Positions 8,891-17,450 of a DNA stretch of 64,000 nucleotides are shown piece by piece (the stretch's first letter is position 1; each line of letters starts with the position of its first letter). Below the pieces are notes generated by a model. That model saw only the letters and a list, made by a program, of their open reading frames with translations, was not told where the DNA came from and searched no databases. Origin of the DNA: Streptomyces armeniacus (lineage in GTDB: Bacteria > Actinomycetota > Actinomycetes > Streptomycetales > Streptomycetaceae); the NCBI RefSeq assembly GCF_003355155.1, contig NZ_CP031320.1, positions 606,369 through 670,368 of the forward strand, in the 5' to 3' direction. The translations under genes were made by a program, and so were the position numbers.

Positions 8891-9937
8891 GTGCAGCAGT
8901 CACCTCCGCGCCTCGCCGCGGACACCCTCCGCACGCTGCTCACGCGCTACCGCGCGGGCGAGCCGCTGTCGTGCGAGCCGCTCTCGTACGGGCTGCTCAA
9001 CCACGGCTACCGGCTGGCCACCACTCGCGGCCGGTTCTTCCTCAAGCACCACCTCGACGCCGACCCGGCCGACCCCGCGCCGCTCGAGCAGCGGCACCGG
9101 GCGACCGCACGGCTGGAGGAACTCGGGCTGCCCGCCGTACCGCCCGTGGCCGACGGCGAGGGCCGTACGGTCACCGTCGTCGACGACCGCTGCTACGCGC
9201 TGCACCCCTGGATCGAGGGCCGGCACTGGCACGGCGACGAGCTGACCGCCGCGCAGTGCAAGCGGCTCGGCAGCCTCCTCGGCCAGGTGCACACGCGGCT
9301 GGCGGAGGTGCTGCCCGCGTACGGGACCGGGCCGCGGCAGGCACCGGAGAGCGCCGACCCGGCCGAGACCGAGAGCCTGATCGGGGAGCTGCTGGAGCGC
9401 GTACGCGCCCGCCCGCACCGTGACGGCTTCGACGAACTCGCCGAGCACCGCCTGCAGGAGCGCCGCGTGATGCTGCGCACGTACGGCGGCAGCCGCCCCG
9501 ACGCGGGCACGGCCCCCGCCACCGGCTGGGTGCACGGCGACTTCCACCCGCTGAACCTGCTCTACCGCGCCCTCGAGCCCGGCCGCCCCAGCGAACCCGT
9601 CGCGATCGTGGACTGGGACCGGCTGGACGTGCAGCCCCGCGCGGAGGAGGCCGTACGCGGCGCGGCGATCTTCTTCGTACGGCCGGACGGCACGATGGAC
9701 CTCGCGAAGGTACGGGCGTACGCACGCGCCTACCGCTGCTGCGCCACCGCCTCGGCCGCGGAACTCGGCGCGGCGGTGCACCGGGTGTGGTGGGAGCGCC
9801 TCAACGACTTCTGGATGCTCCGCTGGCGCTACCAGCTGCGCGACGGCCGCGCGGACCCGCAGTTCCCGGCGGCCGCGGCGCTGGTGGTGTGGTGGACGCG
9901 GCACTACGAGCGGGTGCGGGACGCGTTCTGCGGCTGA
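8891..9937 (+). CDS. APH-family phosphotransferase
   Basis: 348 residues with the aminoglycoside-phosphotransferase/choline-kinase fold. The Brenner loop reads VHGDFHPLNLL (about 215-225) and the metal-binding segment VAIVDWDRL follows, giving catalytic Asp and Mg ligands. The N-terminal lobe contains RFFLKHH with the expected ATP-binding Lys. The substrate is not predictable: relatives include homoserine kinase-like, CotS-like and antibiotic kinases. It lies 21 nt after the kinase gene and is probably co-transcribed. The start is GTG 8891. Confidence 0.82.
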   Translation: MQQSPPRLAADTLRTLLTRYRAGEPLSCEPLSYGLLNHGYRLATTRGRFFLKHHLDADPADPAPLEQRHRATARLEELGLPAVPPVADGEGRTVTVVDDRCYALHPWIEGRHWHGDELTAAQCKRLGSLLGQVHTRLAEVLPAYGTGPRQAPESADPAETESLIGELLERVRARPHRDGFDELAEHRLQERRVMLRTYGGSRPDAGTAPATGWVHGDFHPLNLLYRALEPGRPSEPVAIVDWDRLDVQPRAEEAVRGAAIFFVRPDGTMDLAKVRAYARAYRCCATASAAELGAAVHRVWWERLNDFWMLRWRYQLRDGRADPQFPAAAALVVWWTRHYERVRDAFCG

Positions 9938-10011
9938 CTCTGTCCTGGGCTGACTCTGTCTTGCGGCCTTGTCGCCCACGGCGCCTTGCGGCCTTGCGGC
10001 CTTGTGGCGGG

Positions 10012-10401
10012 CTAGGCCACGCCGGTGAGCCGATGCACCGAGGCGAACCGCGGGTCGAGGCGGAGGTACGCGGGCGCGTACGGCTCCGCGTCCGCCGAAC
10101 GGGCCGGCGGCCCGAGCCGCGCCAGCTCCGCCGGCCCCGGCTCGGCGAGCCGCGCCGTGCCCACGAGCTGCACGGCCCACACGTCGCCGCCCCGGTGCAT
10201 GTTGTCCGCCTCGTACGCGACGACGTTCCCGTCACACGCCCGGTGGTAGCCGAACCCCCTGTGCAGCCGCAGCAGCACCGAGCGCCCGGCGACGATGTGC
10301 CGGGCGACGGTGATGAACGGCAGGGCGTGCCGGCTCATCGCGATACGGCCGTACGGGGTGGTGCGCAGCAGCTCGATCGCGCGGTCTTGCTCGGTGGGCA
10401 T
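10012..10401 (-). CDS. PPOX-fold (pyridoxamine 5'-phosphate oxidase family) protein
   Basis: 129 residues with the split beta-barrel flavin-binding fold. The N-terminus ELLRTTPYGRIAMSRHALPFITV is the typical opening of small PPOX-like proteins that bind FMN, F420 or heme. The segment SVLLRLHRGFGY and the closing strand VWAVQLVGTARL fit the barrel. Length is normal for the family. It stands alone between a repeat-bearing gap and the phosphotransferase. The cofactor and substrate are unknown. Confidence 0.8.
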   Translation of the reverse strand: MPTEQDRAIELLRTTPYGRIAMSRHALPFITVARHIVAGRSVLLRLHRGFGYHRACDGNVVAYEADNMHRGGDVWAVQLVGTARLAEPGPAELARLGPPARSADAEPYAPAYLRLDPRFASVHRLTGVA

Positions 10402-10510
10402 CCCTCCACTGTCCTACGGCCCCGCGCGTGACCGTGACCGCCGGTAGTCCCTCGATCCGTGACTTTGGCCCCTGGACAGCCACCCAATCCAGCCCGTAGC
10501 GGGCACCCCA

Positions 10511-10670
10511 AGCCCGTCCGGCGTTTGAGGACGGCCGGGGGCGGCCACGGCCTGTCAGTGGGCCGACAGCCCTGTGGCCCAGTGCACCGCCATCGTGGCT
10601 CCGGGCCGTCCTCAATCGCCGGACGGGCTGGAGTTGGTGGCTGAGGAGGTCCTCCTCAATCGCCGGACTG
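10511..10670. repeat. REP-like palindromic element cluster (three copies)
   Basis: The core AGCCCGTCCGGCGTTTGAGG continues to 10536 on the plus strand (10511-10536). An inverted copy with ATC in place of AAAC lies at 10604-10629, and a third partial inverted copy at about 10649-10670 overlaps the end of the response-regulator gene. The first two copies can pair into a long hairpin, plausibly terminating minus-strand transcription after that gene. Further copies occur at 19482-19599 and 56570-56660. The rest of the gap 10402-10510 shows nothing recognisable. Confidence 0.85.
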
Positions 10671-11375
10671 CGTGGGGGCGCCGCCTGACTGGAGGCGGGC
10701 CACGTACGCCGCCGCCTGCGACCGCCGCTCCATCCCCAGCTTCGACAGCAGCGCCGACACGTAGTTCTTGATCGTCTTCTCCGCGAGGTGCAGCTCCTCG
10801 CCGATCGCCCGGTTCGTCAGGCCCTCGCCGATGAGGGTGAGGATGCGCCGCTCCTGCTCGGTGAGGTGCGCCAGCCGGTCGTCGGCACGGGCGCCGCCCG
10901 CCCCGCCCGAACCACCCGTACGGCCGTTACGGGCCGCGCCGCCGTCCCGGAGCCGTTCCAGCACGCGCTGCGTCGCGGCCGGGTCGAGCAGCGACTTGCC
11001 GGACGCGACCTCGCGTACGGCGGTCAGCAGTTCCGTGCCGCGGATCGCCTTGAGCACGTAGCCGGAGGCGCCCGCCATGATGGCGTCGAAGAGGGCCTCG
11101 TCGTCGGCGTACGAGGTGAGCATCAGGCACCGTACGGACTCCTGCCGGGAGCGGATCTCGCGGCAGACCTCGACGCCGCTGCCGTCGGGCAGCCGTACGT
11201 CGAGCACCGCCACGTCGGGCCGGGTCGCCGGGATGCGGGTCAGCGCGTCGGCCGCGGTGGCGGCTTCGCCGACCACCTCGATGTCCGGTTCGGCGGCGAG
11301 CATGTCGTGGACGCCGCGCCGGACGACCTCGTGGTCGTCGAGTAGGAATACGGTGATTTTTCCGTTTTCGGGCAC
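10656..11375 (-). CDS. LuxR/NarL-type response regulator
   Basis: 239 residues. The receiver domain has FLLDDHEVV (acidic pocket), phospho-acceptor Asp in VAVLDVRLPDGSG and conserved Thr and Lys (MLTSYA, YVLKAIRG). A Gly/Arg-rich linker precedes the LuxR HTH (LTEQERRILTLIGEGLTNRAI through LSKLGMERRSQAAAYV). The GTG at 11375 starts the conserved receiver; GTG 11402, with a better-spaced GGAGGA/GGGAAGA region, is an alternative. No cognate histidine kinase is adjacent, so it is an orphan here. The last residues (QSGD and stop) are encoded by a REP-like copy. It diverges from bkdA. Confidence 0.9.
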   Translation of the reverse strand: MPENGKITVFLLDDHEVVRRGVHDMLAAEPDIEVVGEAATAADALTRIPATRPDVAVLDVRLPDGSGVEVCREIRSRQESVRCLMLTSYADDEALFDAIMAGASGYVLKAIRGTELLTAVREVASGKSLLDPAATQRVLERLRDGGAARNGRTGGSGGAGGARADDRLAHLTEQERRILTLIGEGLTNRAIGEELHLAEKTIKNYVSALLSKLGMERRSQAAAYVARLQSGGAPTQSGD

Positions 11376-11499
11376 CCTTTCAGTCTCACATACTGGTCGC
11401 ACTCGGCTCTTCCCGTCCTCCGGGCCGCCGGGATAACGTGCGACTGTCCCGTCCGCTTGCGAGGCTGTGACCAGTGATGTTCCAGACCGGCGCGATTTA

Positions 11500-11513
11500 C
11501 TTGGATTTCCAAG
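11500..11513. promoter_or_regulatory. Palindromic operator candidate upstream of bkdA
   Basis: CTTGGATTTCCAAG is a perfect 14-bp palindrome inside an AT-rich patch of the 335-bp divergent gap (11376-11710) between the response regulator and bkdA. Lrp/AsnC-type BkdR proteins control bkd operons in other bacteria and bind such AT-rich symmetric sites, so this is an operator candidate by context. A TAACTT hexamer (11561-11566) could be a -10. The rest of the gap shows no gene. Confidence 0.45.
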
Positions 11514-11710
11514 CAAAATCGCAGGTCAGGGTGGCTTCGCGGGTATGCGGTGCCGCTGGGTAACTTGTTCTTAGCGGGCCATCGAACGGGACACCAGTCA
11601 CCGCTCGGTTCCGTCCGCGCCGCACCCAACCCCGTGCGCCGTACCGGGACCGGGCGAGCCGCACTGGCTCCCCGGCCGATCCCGGGGGCCGGAAAGACGG
11701 AGGAGCACAC

Positions 11711-12889
11711 GTGACCGTGGAAGGCACTGCCGCGCGCAGCACGACGCGCCGCAGCGGCGGCACCGGGAAGCGCGCGAGCGCGGCCAGGAAGAAGAAGACG
11801 GCCACGAGCGCGACGGCCGAGCCGGAGCTCGTACAGCTGCTGACCCCCCAGGGCGAACGGGTCGAGCACCCGGACTACGCCATCGACCCCACACCGGAGG
11901 AGCTTCGCGGGCTCTACCGCGACATGATGCTGACCCGGCGTTTCGACGCCGAGGCGACCGCGCTGCAACGCCAGGGCGAGCTGGGCCTGTGGGCCTCGCT
12001 GCTCGGCCAGGAGGCCGCCCAGATCGGCTCCGCGCGTGCGCTGCACGACGACGACTACGTCTTCCCCACCTACCGCGAGCACGGTGTCGCGTGGGTGCGC
12101 GGGGTGGACCCGACGAACCTGCTCGGCATGTTCCGCGGCGTCAACCACGGCGGCTGGGACCCGAACAGCAACAACTTCCACCTCTACACGATCGTCATCG
12201 GCTCCCAGACGCTGCACGCGACCGGGTACGCCATGGGCGTCGCGAAGGACGGCGCGGACTCGGCCGTCGTCGCCTATTTCGGTGACGGCGCGAGCAGCCA
12301 GGGCGACGTGGCGGAGGCGTTCACGTTCGCCGCCGTCTACAACGCGCCGGTCGTGTTCTTCTGCCAGAACAACCAGTGGGCGATCTCCGAGCCCGCCGAG
12401 CGCCAGTCGCGGGTGCCGATCTACCAGCGGGCGGCCGGCTTCGGCTTCCCGGGCGTACGGGTCGACGGCAACGACGTGCTGGCCTGCCTCGCGGTGACGA
12501 AGGCCGCCGTCGAGCGCGCCCGTTCGGGGCAGGGCCCGATGCTGGTCGAGGCGTTCACGTACCGCATGGGCGCCCACACCACCTCCGACGACCCGACGAA
12601 GTACCGCCGGGACGAGGAACGCGAGGCGTGGGAGGCCAAGGACCCGATCCTGCGGCTGCGCACGCTGCTGGAGAAGGAGAAGCTGGCCGACAAGGCGTTC
12701 CTGGACGCCGTCGACGAGGAGAGCGACGCACTCGCCAAGCGGGTGCGGGACGCCGTACGCACCATGCCGAACCCGGACACCATGGCGATCTTCGAGCACG
12801 TCTACGCCGACGGGCACGCCCTGGTCGACGAGGAGCGCGCGCAGTACGCCGAGTACCTGGCGTCGTTCGAGCCCGAGGAGGCCAAGTAA
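11711..12889 (+). CDS. bkdA: Branched-chain 2-oxoacid dehydrogenase E1 alpha subunit
   Basis: 392-residue thiamine-diphosphate-dependent E1 alpha. It oxidatively decarboxylates 2-oxo acids from Val, Leu and Ile, supplying branched acyl-CoA starters for iso/anteiso fatty acids and polyketides. The ThDP motif runs from GDGASSQGD to QNN (about residues 193-222), and the heterodimer loop is AERQSRVPIYQRAAGFGFPG. The N-terminal ~40 residues are Lys/Ala/Thr-rich and divergent. GTG 11711 has GGAGGAG about 7 nt upstream. Genes for E1 beta and E2 follow directly; there is no E3, which is presumably shared from elsewhere. A pyruvate specificity cannot be excluded. Confidence 0.92.
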   Translation: MTVEGTAARSTTRRSGGTGKRASAARKKKTATSATAEPELVQLLTPQGERVEHPDYAIDPTPEELRGLYRDMMLTRRFDAEATALQRQGELGLWASLLGQEAAQIGSARALHDDDYVFPTYREHGVAWVRGVDPTNLLGMFRGVNHGGWDPNSNNFHLYTIVIGSQTLHATGYAMGVAKDGADSAVVAYFGDGASSQGDVAEAFTFAAVYNAPVVFFCQNNQWAISEPAERQSRVPIYQRAAGFGFPGVRVDGNDVLACLAVTKAAVERARSGQGPMLVEAFTYRMGAHTTSDDPTKYRRDEEREAWEAKDPILRLRTLLEKEKLADKAFLDAVDEESDALAKRVRDAVRTMPNPDTMAIFEHVYADGHALVDEERAQYAEYLASFEPEEAK

Positions 12890-12891
12890 CC

Positions 12892-13872
12892 ATGGCTGCC
12901 ACCAAGATGCCCCTCGCCAAGGCGCTCAACGAGTCGCTGCGCAAGGCGATGGAGGACAACCCCAAGGTCCTGGTCATGGGCGAGGATGTCGGCAAGCTCG
13001 GCGGCGTCTTCCGGATCACCGACGGACTGCAGAAGGACTTCGGCGAGGACCGGGTCATCGACACCCCGCTCGCCGAGTCCGGCATCATCGGCACGGCCAT
13101 CGGGCTGGCGCTGCGCGGCTACCGGCCGGTGGCGGAGATCCAGTTCGACGGCTTCGTCTTCCCCGCGTACGACCAGATCGTCACGCAGCTCGCCAAGATG
13201 CACGCGCGTGCGCTGGGCAAGGTCAAGGTGCCCGTCGTCATCCGCATCCCGTACGCGGGCGGCATCGGCGCCGTCGAGCACCACAGCGAGTCGCCGGAGG
13301 CGCTGTTCGCGCACGTCGCGGGGCTGAAGTGCGTCTCGCCCTCGAACTCCTCGGACGCCTACTGGATGATGCAGCAGGCCATCGAGAGCGACGACCCGGT
13401 CATCTTCTTCGAGCCCAAGCGGCGCTACTGGGACAAGGGCGAGGTCGACACCGCCGCCATCCCGGGCCCCCTGCACACCGCGCGCGTGGCGCGGCAGGGC
13501 GGCGACCTCACGCTGGCGGCGTACGGGCCGATGGTGAAGACGTGCCTGGAGGCCGCGACGGCCGCCGCGGACGAGGGCCGTTCGCTCGAGGTGGTCGACC
13601 TCCGCTCGATGTCCCCGATCGACTTCGACACTCTCCAGCGATCGGTGGAGAAGACAGGCAGGCTGGTGGTGGTGCACGAGGCACCGGTCTTCCTCGGTAC
13701 GGGCTCGGAGATCGCCGCCCGGATCACGGAGCGCTGCTTCTATCACCTGGAGGCACCGGTGCTGCGCGTCGGCGGCTTCCACGCGCCGTATCCGCCGGCC
13801 CGCCTGGAGGACGAGTACCTGCCGGGTCTGGACCGGGTGCTCGATGCCGTCGACCGCGCGTTGGCGTACTGA
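12892..13872 (+). CDS. bkdB: Branched-chain 2-oxoacid dehydrogenase E1 beta subunit
   Basis: 326 residues, normal length for E1 beta, forming an alpha2-beta2 heterotetramer with the preceding gene product. Visible motifs are VLVMGEDVGKLGGVFRITDGL, FDGFVFPAYDQIVTQLAK and IPYAGGIGAVEHHSESPEA, with the transketolase C-terminal domain ending HAPYPPARLEDEYLPG. The ATG is two nt after the bkdA stop, with GAGGAG inside the bkdA end, so translation is coupled. Acts in the cytoplasm in the first step of the complex. Confidence 0.94.
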   Translation: MAATKMPLAKALNESLRKAMEDNPKVLVMGEDVGKLGGVFRITDGLQKDFGEDRVIDTPLAESGIIGTAIGLALRGYRPVAEIQFDGFVFPAYDQIVTQLAKMHARALGKVKVPVVIRIPYAGGIGAVEHHSESPEALFAHVAGLKCVSPSNSSDAYWMMQQAIESDDPVIFFEPKRRYWDKGEVDTAAIPGPLHTARVARQGGDLTLAAYGPMVKTCLEAATAAADEGRSLEVVDLRSMSPIDFDTLQRSVEKTGRLVVVHEAPVFLGTGSEIAARITERCFYHLEAPVLRVGGFHAPYPPARLEDEYLPGLDRVLDAVDRALAY

Positions 13873-13887
13873 GGATCGAGGAGAGTC

Positions 13888-15426
13888 GTGACGATGACGG
13901 AGACTTCGACCCGTATCCGCGAGTTCAAGATGCCCGACGTGGGCGAGGGCCTGACGGAAGCCGAGATCCTCAAGTGGTACGTACGGCCCGGTGACACGGT
14001 CACGGACGGGCAGGTCGTCTGCGAGGTGGAGACGGCGAAGGCCGCCGTGGAGCTGCCGATCCCGTACGACGGCGCCGTGCACGAGCTGCTGTTCGACGAG
14101 GGCACGACGGTCGACGTCGGGACGGTGATCATCACCGTCGACACCGACCCGTCGGCCGGCCCCCCGGCGGGCGGCGGCGCGCCCGCCGGTGAGGTGGAGC
14201 CGCCGAGCTACTACGCGGAGGCCGCCTCGGCGGGCTCGGCCGAAGCCGAGCCCGCGGAGCCCGCGGAGCCCCAGGAGGGCGGCAAGCGCCAGCCGGTGCT
14301 GGTCGGGTACGGCGTCAGCGCCAGCTCGACCAAGCGCCGCCCGCGCAAGCAGTCGGCCCAGCCCGCGGGCGCGGGCGGCGAGGCGGCGCAGACGGCGGTG
14401 CAGAGCGACCTGAACGGGCACCCGGGCAGCGCGGGCGCCGCGCCGGCGCCGGACACGGCGCTCGCCGGGACGGCACCGGGCGGTGCGGCACCGGGCGGTG
14501 CCGTCGACGCGGGCGGCAGGCCGCTCGCCAAGCCGCCGGTGCGCAAGCTGGCCAAGGACCTGGGCATCGACCTGGCGACGGTCACTCCGACCGGCGCGGA
14601 CGGCGTGATCACCCGCGGCGACGTGCACAAGGCGGCCGCGGCGCCCGCGCCCGCCGCACCCGTCGCGGAGCCGCAGGCCGCGCCGCAGCCCCAGCCGGCC
14701 GCGGCCCCGTCCGCGGAGACGGCGGCGCGGGAGACCCGTATCCCGGTCAAGGGCGTACGGAAGGCCACCGCCGCGGCGATGGTCAGCAGCGCGTTCACGG
14801 CGCCGCACGTCACCGAGTTCGTGACGGTGGACGTCACCCGCACCATGCGGCTCGTCCAGGAGCTCAAGCAGGACCCGGACATGTCCGGGCTGCGCGTGAA
14901 CCCGCTGCTGCTGGTCGCCAAGGCGTTCCTCGTCGCCATCCGGCGCAACCCGGAGGTCAACGCCTCCTGGGACGAGGAGAACCAGGAGATCGTCCGGAAG
15001 GACTACGTCAACCTGGGCATCGCCGCCGCCACCCCGCGCGGCCTCATCGTCCCGAACATCAAGGACGCGGGCGCCCGTACGCTGCCCGAGCTGGCCGCCG
15101 CCCTCGGCGAACTGGTCGGCACCGCGCGGGAGGGCAAGACCACCCCGGCGGAGATGCAGGGCGGCACGGTGACCATCACCAACGTCGGCGTCTTCGGCGT
15201 CGACACCGGCACGCCCATCCTCAACCCGGGCGAGTCCGCGATCCTGGCCTTCGGCCAGGTGCGCGAGCAGCCCTGGGTGCACAAGGGCAAGGTCAAGCCG
15301 CGGCACGTCACCACCCTGGCGCTCTCCTTCGACCACCGGCTGGTGGACGGCGCCCTGGGCTCCAAGGTGCTGGCGGACGTGGCGGCCGTCCTGGAGCGGC
15401 CGAAGCGCCTGATGACCTGGACCTGA
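13888..15426 (+). CDS. bkdC: Branched-chain 2-oxoacid dehydrogenase E2 (dihydrolipoyl acyltransferase)
   Basis: 512 residues: one lipoyl domain with the lipoylated lysine in EVETAKAAVE (Lys51), an Ala/Pro linker, a peripheral subunit-binding domain (PPVRKLAKDLGIDL through GVITRGDV, about 218-250), a second Ala/Pro linker and the catalytic domain. The catalytic motif is FDHRLVDG (His483, Asp487). It transfers the branched acyl group from E1 to CoA and forms the core of the complex. The start is GTG 13888 with CGAGGAGAG upstream. It is the third gene of the bkdABC operon, with 15 nt spacing. Confidence 0.94.
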   Translation: MTMTETSTRIREFKMPDVGEGLTEAEILKWYVRPGDTVTDGQVVCEVETAKAAVELPIPYDGAVHELLFDEGTTVDVGTVIITVDTDPSAGPPAGGGAPAGEVEPPSYYAEAASAGSAEAEPAEPAEPQEGGKRQPVLVGYGVSASSTKRRPRKQSAQPAGAGGEAAQTAVQSDLNGHPGSAGAAPAPDTALAGTAPGGAAPGGAVDAGGRPLAKPPVRKLAKDLGIDLATVTPTGADGVITRGDVHKAAAAPAPAAPVAEPQAAPQPQPAAAPSAETAARETRIPVKGVRKATAAAMVSSAFTAPHVTEFVTVDVTRTMRLVQELKQDPDMSGLRVNPLLLVAKAFLVAIRRNPEVNASWDEENQEIVRKDYVNLGIAAATPRGLIVPNIKDAGARTLPELAAALGELVGTAREGKTTPAEMQGGTVTITNVGVFGVDTGTPILNPGESAILAFGQVREQPWVHKGKVKPRHVTTLALSFDHRLVDGALGSKVLADVAAVLERPKRLMTWT

Positions 15427-15431
15427 GCCAC

Positions 15432-15483
15432 GAGCCCACCCGTCCGGCCCGGCGAGCGCGCCGCGGCCGGGCGGGCCGGGCTC
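15432..15483. terminator. Candidate terminator between bkdC and the GlxA-type regulator
   Basis: The 55-bp gap between converging genes contains GAGCCC (15432-15437) complementary to GGGCTC (15478-15483), with imperfect GC-rich inner pairing. It could fold to end transcription in either direction, but the stem is interrupted. Confidence 0.4.
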
Positions 15484-16492
15484 ACCGGGGCCCGGAGGCG
15501 GCAGGCGCGACCGGCGCGCCCACTGCGGCGGGCGCGACCGCCCGGAACGCGCTGCGGTACGTCGCCGGGCTGCTGCCCAGCCGCCGCCGGAAGTGCGCGC
15601 GCAGCGACACCGCCGAGCCGAAGCCGCAGATGTGCGCTATGTGCTCGACGGGCAGATCGGTCGCCTCCAGCAGTTCCCGCGCCCGTTCGGTCCTGGCCCA
15701 GAGCAGCCACTGCAGCGGGGTGCTCCCCGTCTCCTCCCTGAACCGCCGGTGCAGGTGGCGCACGCTCATCCCCGCCCGCCCGGCGATGTCCCGCAGCGTC
15801 AGCGGCCGGTGCAGATTGCGCTGGAGCCAGTCCAGTGTCGTACGCAGCCCGTCCCGCGCGGCGGCCGCCCGTACGGGCGGCAGGTGTGGGCGCTGCGCCA
15901 TCGCGCCGTCCCGGCGCTGCGGCACCACCAGTACGCGGGCGGCCTCCGCCGCGACGGCCGCGCCGTGATCGAGGCTCACCAGGTGCAGGCACAGGTCGAG
16001 GGCGGCCGCGACCCCGGCGGACGTCAGCACCTGGCCGTTGTCCGTGAACAGCACGCCCGGGTCCACGCGGACCGACGGGTACTCCCGCGCCAGCCGTTCC
16101 GCGGCCTTCCAGTGCGTCGTCGCCGTGGCGCCGTCCAGCAGTCCCGCCGCCGCCAGCAGGAAGGCGCCGGTGCAGACGGAGGCCACCCGGGCGCCGCGGC
16201 CGGCGGCCGTACGGAGGAGGCCGAGCACCTCGGCGTTGTCGCCCTCGTGGCGCCGTGCGACGCCCGGCACCACGAGGGTGCCCGCGTCGAGCGCGGCGCT
16301 CAGCGGGTACGGAGGCGCGAGCGCGAAGCAGGATGTCCCGGCGGCCGTGCCGGTGACCGTGGAGTCCCCGCACACCCGCAGCGCGTACGGCGCCGAACCG
16401 TCCGGGAGCCGGGCCACGGCGAACACCTGGCAGACGGCCGCGAGGTCGAACCCGACCGTGCCCTCGGGCACCAGGACAGCCACCGTGTGCAT
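15482..16492 (-). CDS. GlxA-family transcriptional regulator (DJ-1/PfpI + AraC HTH)
   Basis: 336 residues. The N-terminal DJ-1/PfpI-like domain (VAVLVPEGTVGFDLAAVCQV; SVCTGAFLLAAAGLLDG with the nucleophile-elbow Cys) is fused to a C-terminal AraC domain with two HTHs (LTLRDIAGRAGMSVRHLHRRF and VEHIAHICGFGSAVSLRAHF). Such regulators sense an unknown ligand through the DJ-1 fold. It is divergent, across 129 bp, from a stand-alone DJ-1-like exported protein, which suggests it controls that gene. The start is ATG 16492. Confidence 0.92.
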   Translation of the reverse strand: MHTVAVLVPEGTVGFDLAAVCQVFAVARLPDGSAPYALRVCGDSTVTGTAAGTSCFALAPPYPLSAALDAGTLVVPGVARRHEGDNAEVLGLLRTAAGRGARVASVCTGAFLLAAAGLLDGATATTHWKAAERLAREYPSVRVDPGVLFTDNGQVLTSAGVAAALDLCLHLVSLDHGAAVAAEAARVLVVPQRRDGAMAQRPHLPPVRAAAARDGLRTTLDWLQRNLHRPLTLRDIAGRAGMSVRHLHRRFREETGSTPLQWLLWARTERARELLEATDLPVEHIAHICGFGSAVSLRAHFRRRLGSSPATYRSAFRAVAPAAVGAPVAPAASGPR

Positions 16493-16621
16493 GGCCGGAA
16501 CCTATCGGAGCGTGTCACCCGCACCGCTGTCGGGCCTTCCGGCGGCCGGTGAGACTGACCGGCCCGGGGAGCGCGCGCCCCCGGACCGGAACGGGGCGGA
16601 CACGGACACGGAGACGGAATC

Positions 16622-17332
16622 ATGCGACGCAGGCAGTTCCTTCGCACGACCACGGTCACGGCCACCACGGCGGCGGGCGCGAGTTCGCTGGCGGCGGCCC
16701 CCGCACACGCGGCGGCGCCGCGCAAGGGGCCGCTGCGCGTGCACATCGTGCTGTTCGACGGCATCGAGGAGCAGGACTTCATCGCGCCCTACGAGGTGCT
16801 GTCCGCCGCGCACATGTTCAGCGAGGACGGCGTGGAGGTGCGGTACGTACGGGCCGACGGCCCCGGCACGGTCCGTTGCTCCTACGGCACCCGGGTCGAC
16901 GTGGCACACGGCTGGGCGCCCCGCTCGGCGGACCTGATCGTGGTGGCGGGCGGCGGCTACGCGCGCCGCGACGGCCCCGGCATCTGGGCCGAGATCGACC
17001 GCGGGGTGCTGCCGCGCGCCCTCGCCGCCGCGCCGCGCGACGGGCTGACGGTCGCGTCGGTGTGCACGGGTGCGCTGCTGCTGTCCGCCGCCGGGCTGAC
17101 CAGGGGCCGACCCTGTACGACGCACCACGGCGCACAGGAGGAACTCGCCAAGCAGGGCGGCGTGGTCAAGCAGGCCCGTGTCGTGGACGACGGCGACCTC
17201 GTCACGGCCGGCGGCATCACCTCGGGCCTGGACCTCGGCCTCTGGCTGGCGCGCCGCGAACTGGGCGCGGACGTGGCGCTCAGGCTGGAGAACCTGCTGG
17301 AGTACGAGGCGCGCGGCACCGTCTGGGCCTGA
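16622..17332 (+). CDS. DJ-1/PfpI-like protein with Tat signal
   Basis: 236 residues. The N-terminus RRRQFLR is a twin-arginine motif, followed by an Ala/Thr-rich stretch and a cleavage site near AHAAA. The mature part is a DJ-1/PfpI domain: VHIVLFDGIEEQDFIAPYEV and SVCTGALLLSAAGLTRGRPC with the elbow Cys. It is similar to the sensor half of the divergent GlxA-like regulator. It is probably exported folded. Members include amidase-, isonitrile hydratase- and glyoxalase-like proteins, and the activity here is undetermined. Confidence 0.85.
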   Translation: MRRRQFLRTTTVTATTAAGASSLAAAPAHAAAPRKGPLRVHIVLFDGIEEQDFIAPYEVLSAAHMFSEDGVEVRYVRADGPGTVRCSYGTRVDVAHGWAPRSADLIVVAGGGYARRDGPGIWAEIDRGVLPRALAAAPRDGLTVASVCTGALLLSAAGLTRGRPCTTHHGAQEELAKQGGVVKQARVVDDGDLVTAGGITSGLDLGLWLARRELGADVALRLENLLEYEARGTVWA

Positions 17333-17423
17333 CCGGACGTCCAGGGCCCGGCTCGTACGGCTCGTACGGCGGCGTACGGCTCTTACGGCCGCCTGTCCGC
17401 ATCCTGGACCGGGCGGCCGTACG

Positions 17424-17444
17424 GATACCTGTTGTATCTAAGAT
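17424..17444 (+). promoter_or_regulatory. Operator and -10 for a leaderless GntR transcript
   Basis: GATAC-CTGTT-GTATC (17424-17438) is an inverted repeat with 5-bp arms. It is followed at once by TAAGAT (17439-17444), a good -10 hexamer, 6 nt before ATG 17451. This geometry predicts transcription starting at the ATG, with the repressor site overlapping the -10. No clear -35 is visible. Confidence 0.55.
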
Positions 17445-17450
17445 GTGCGC

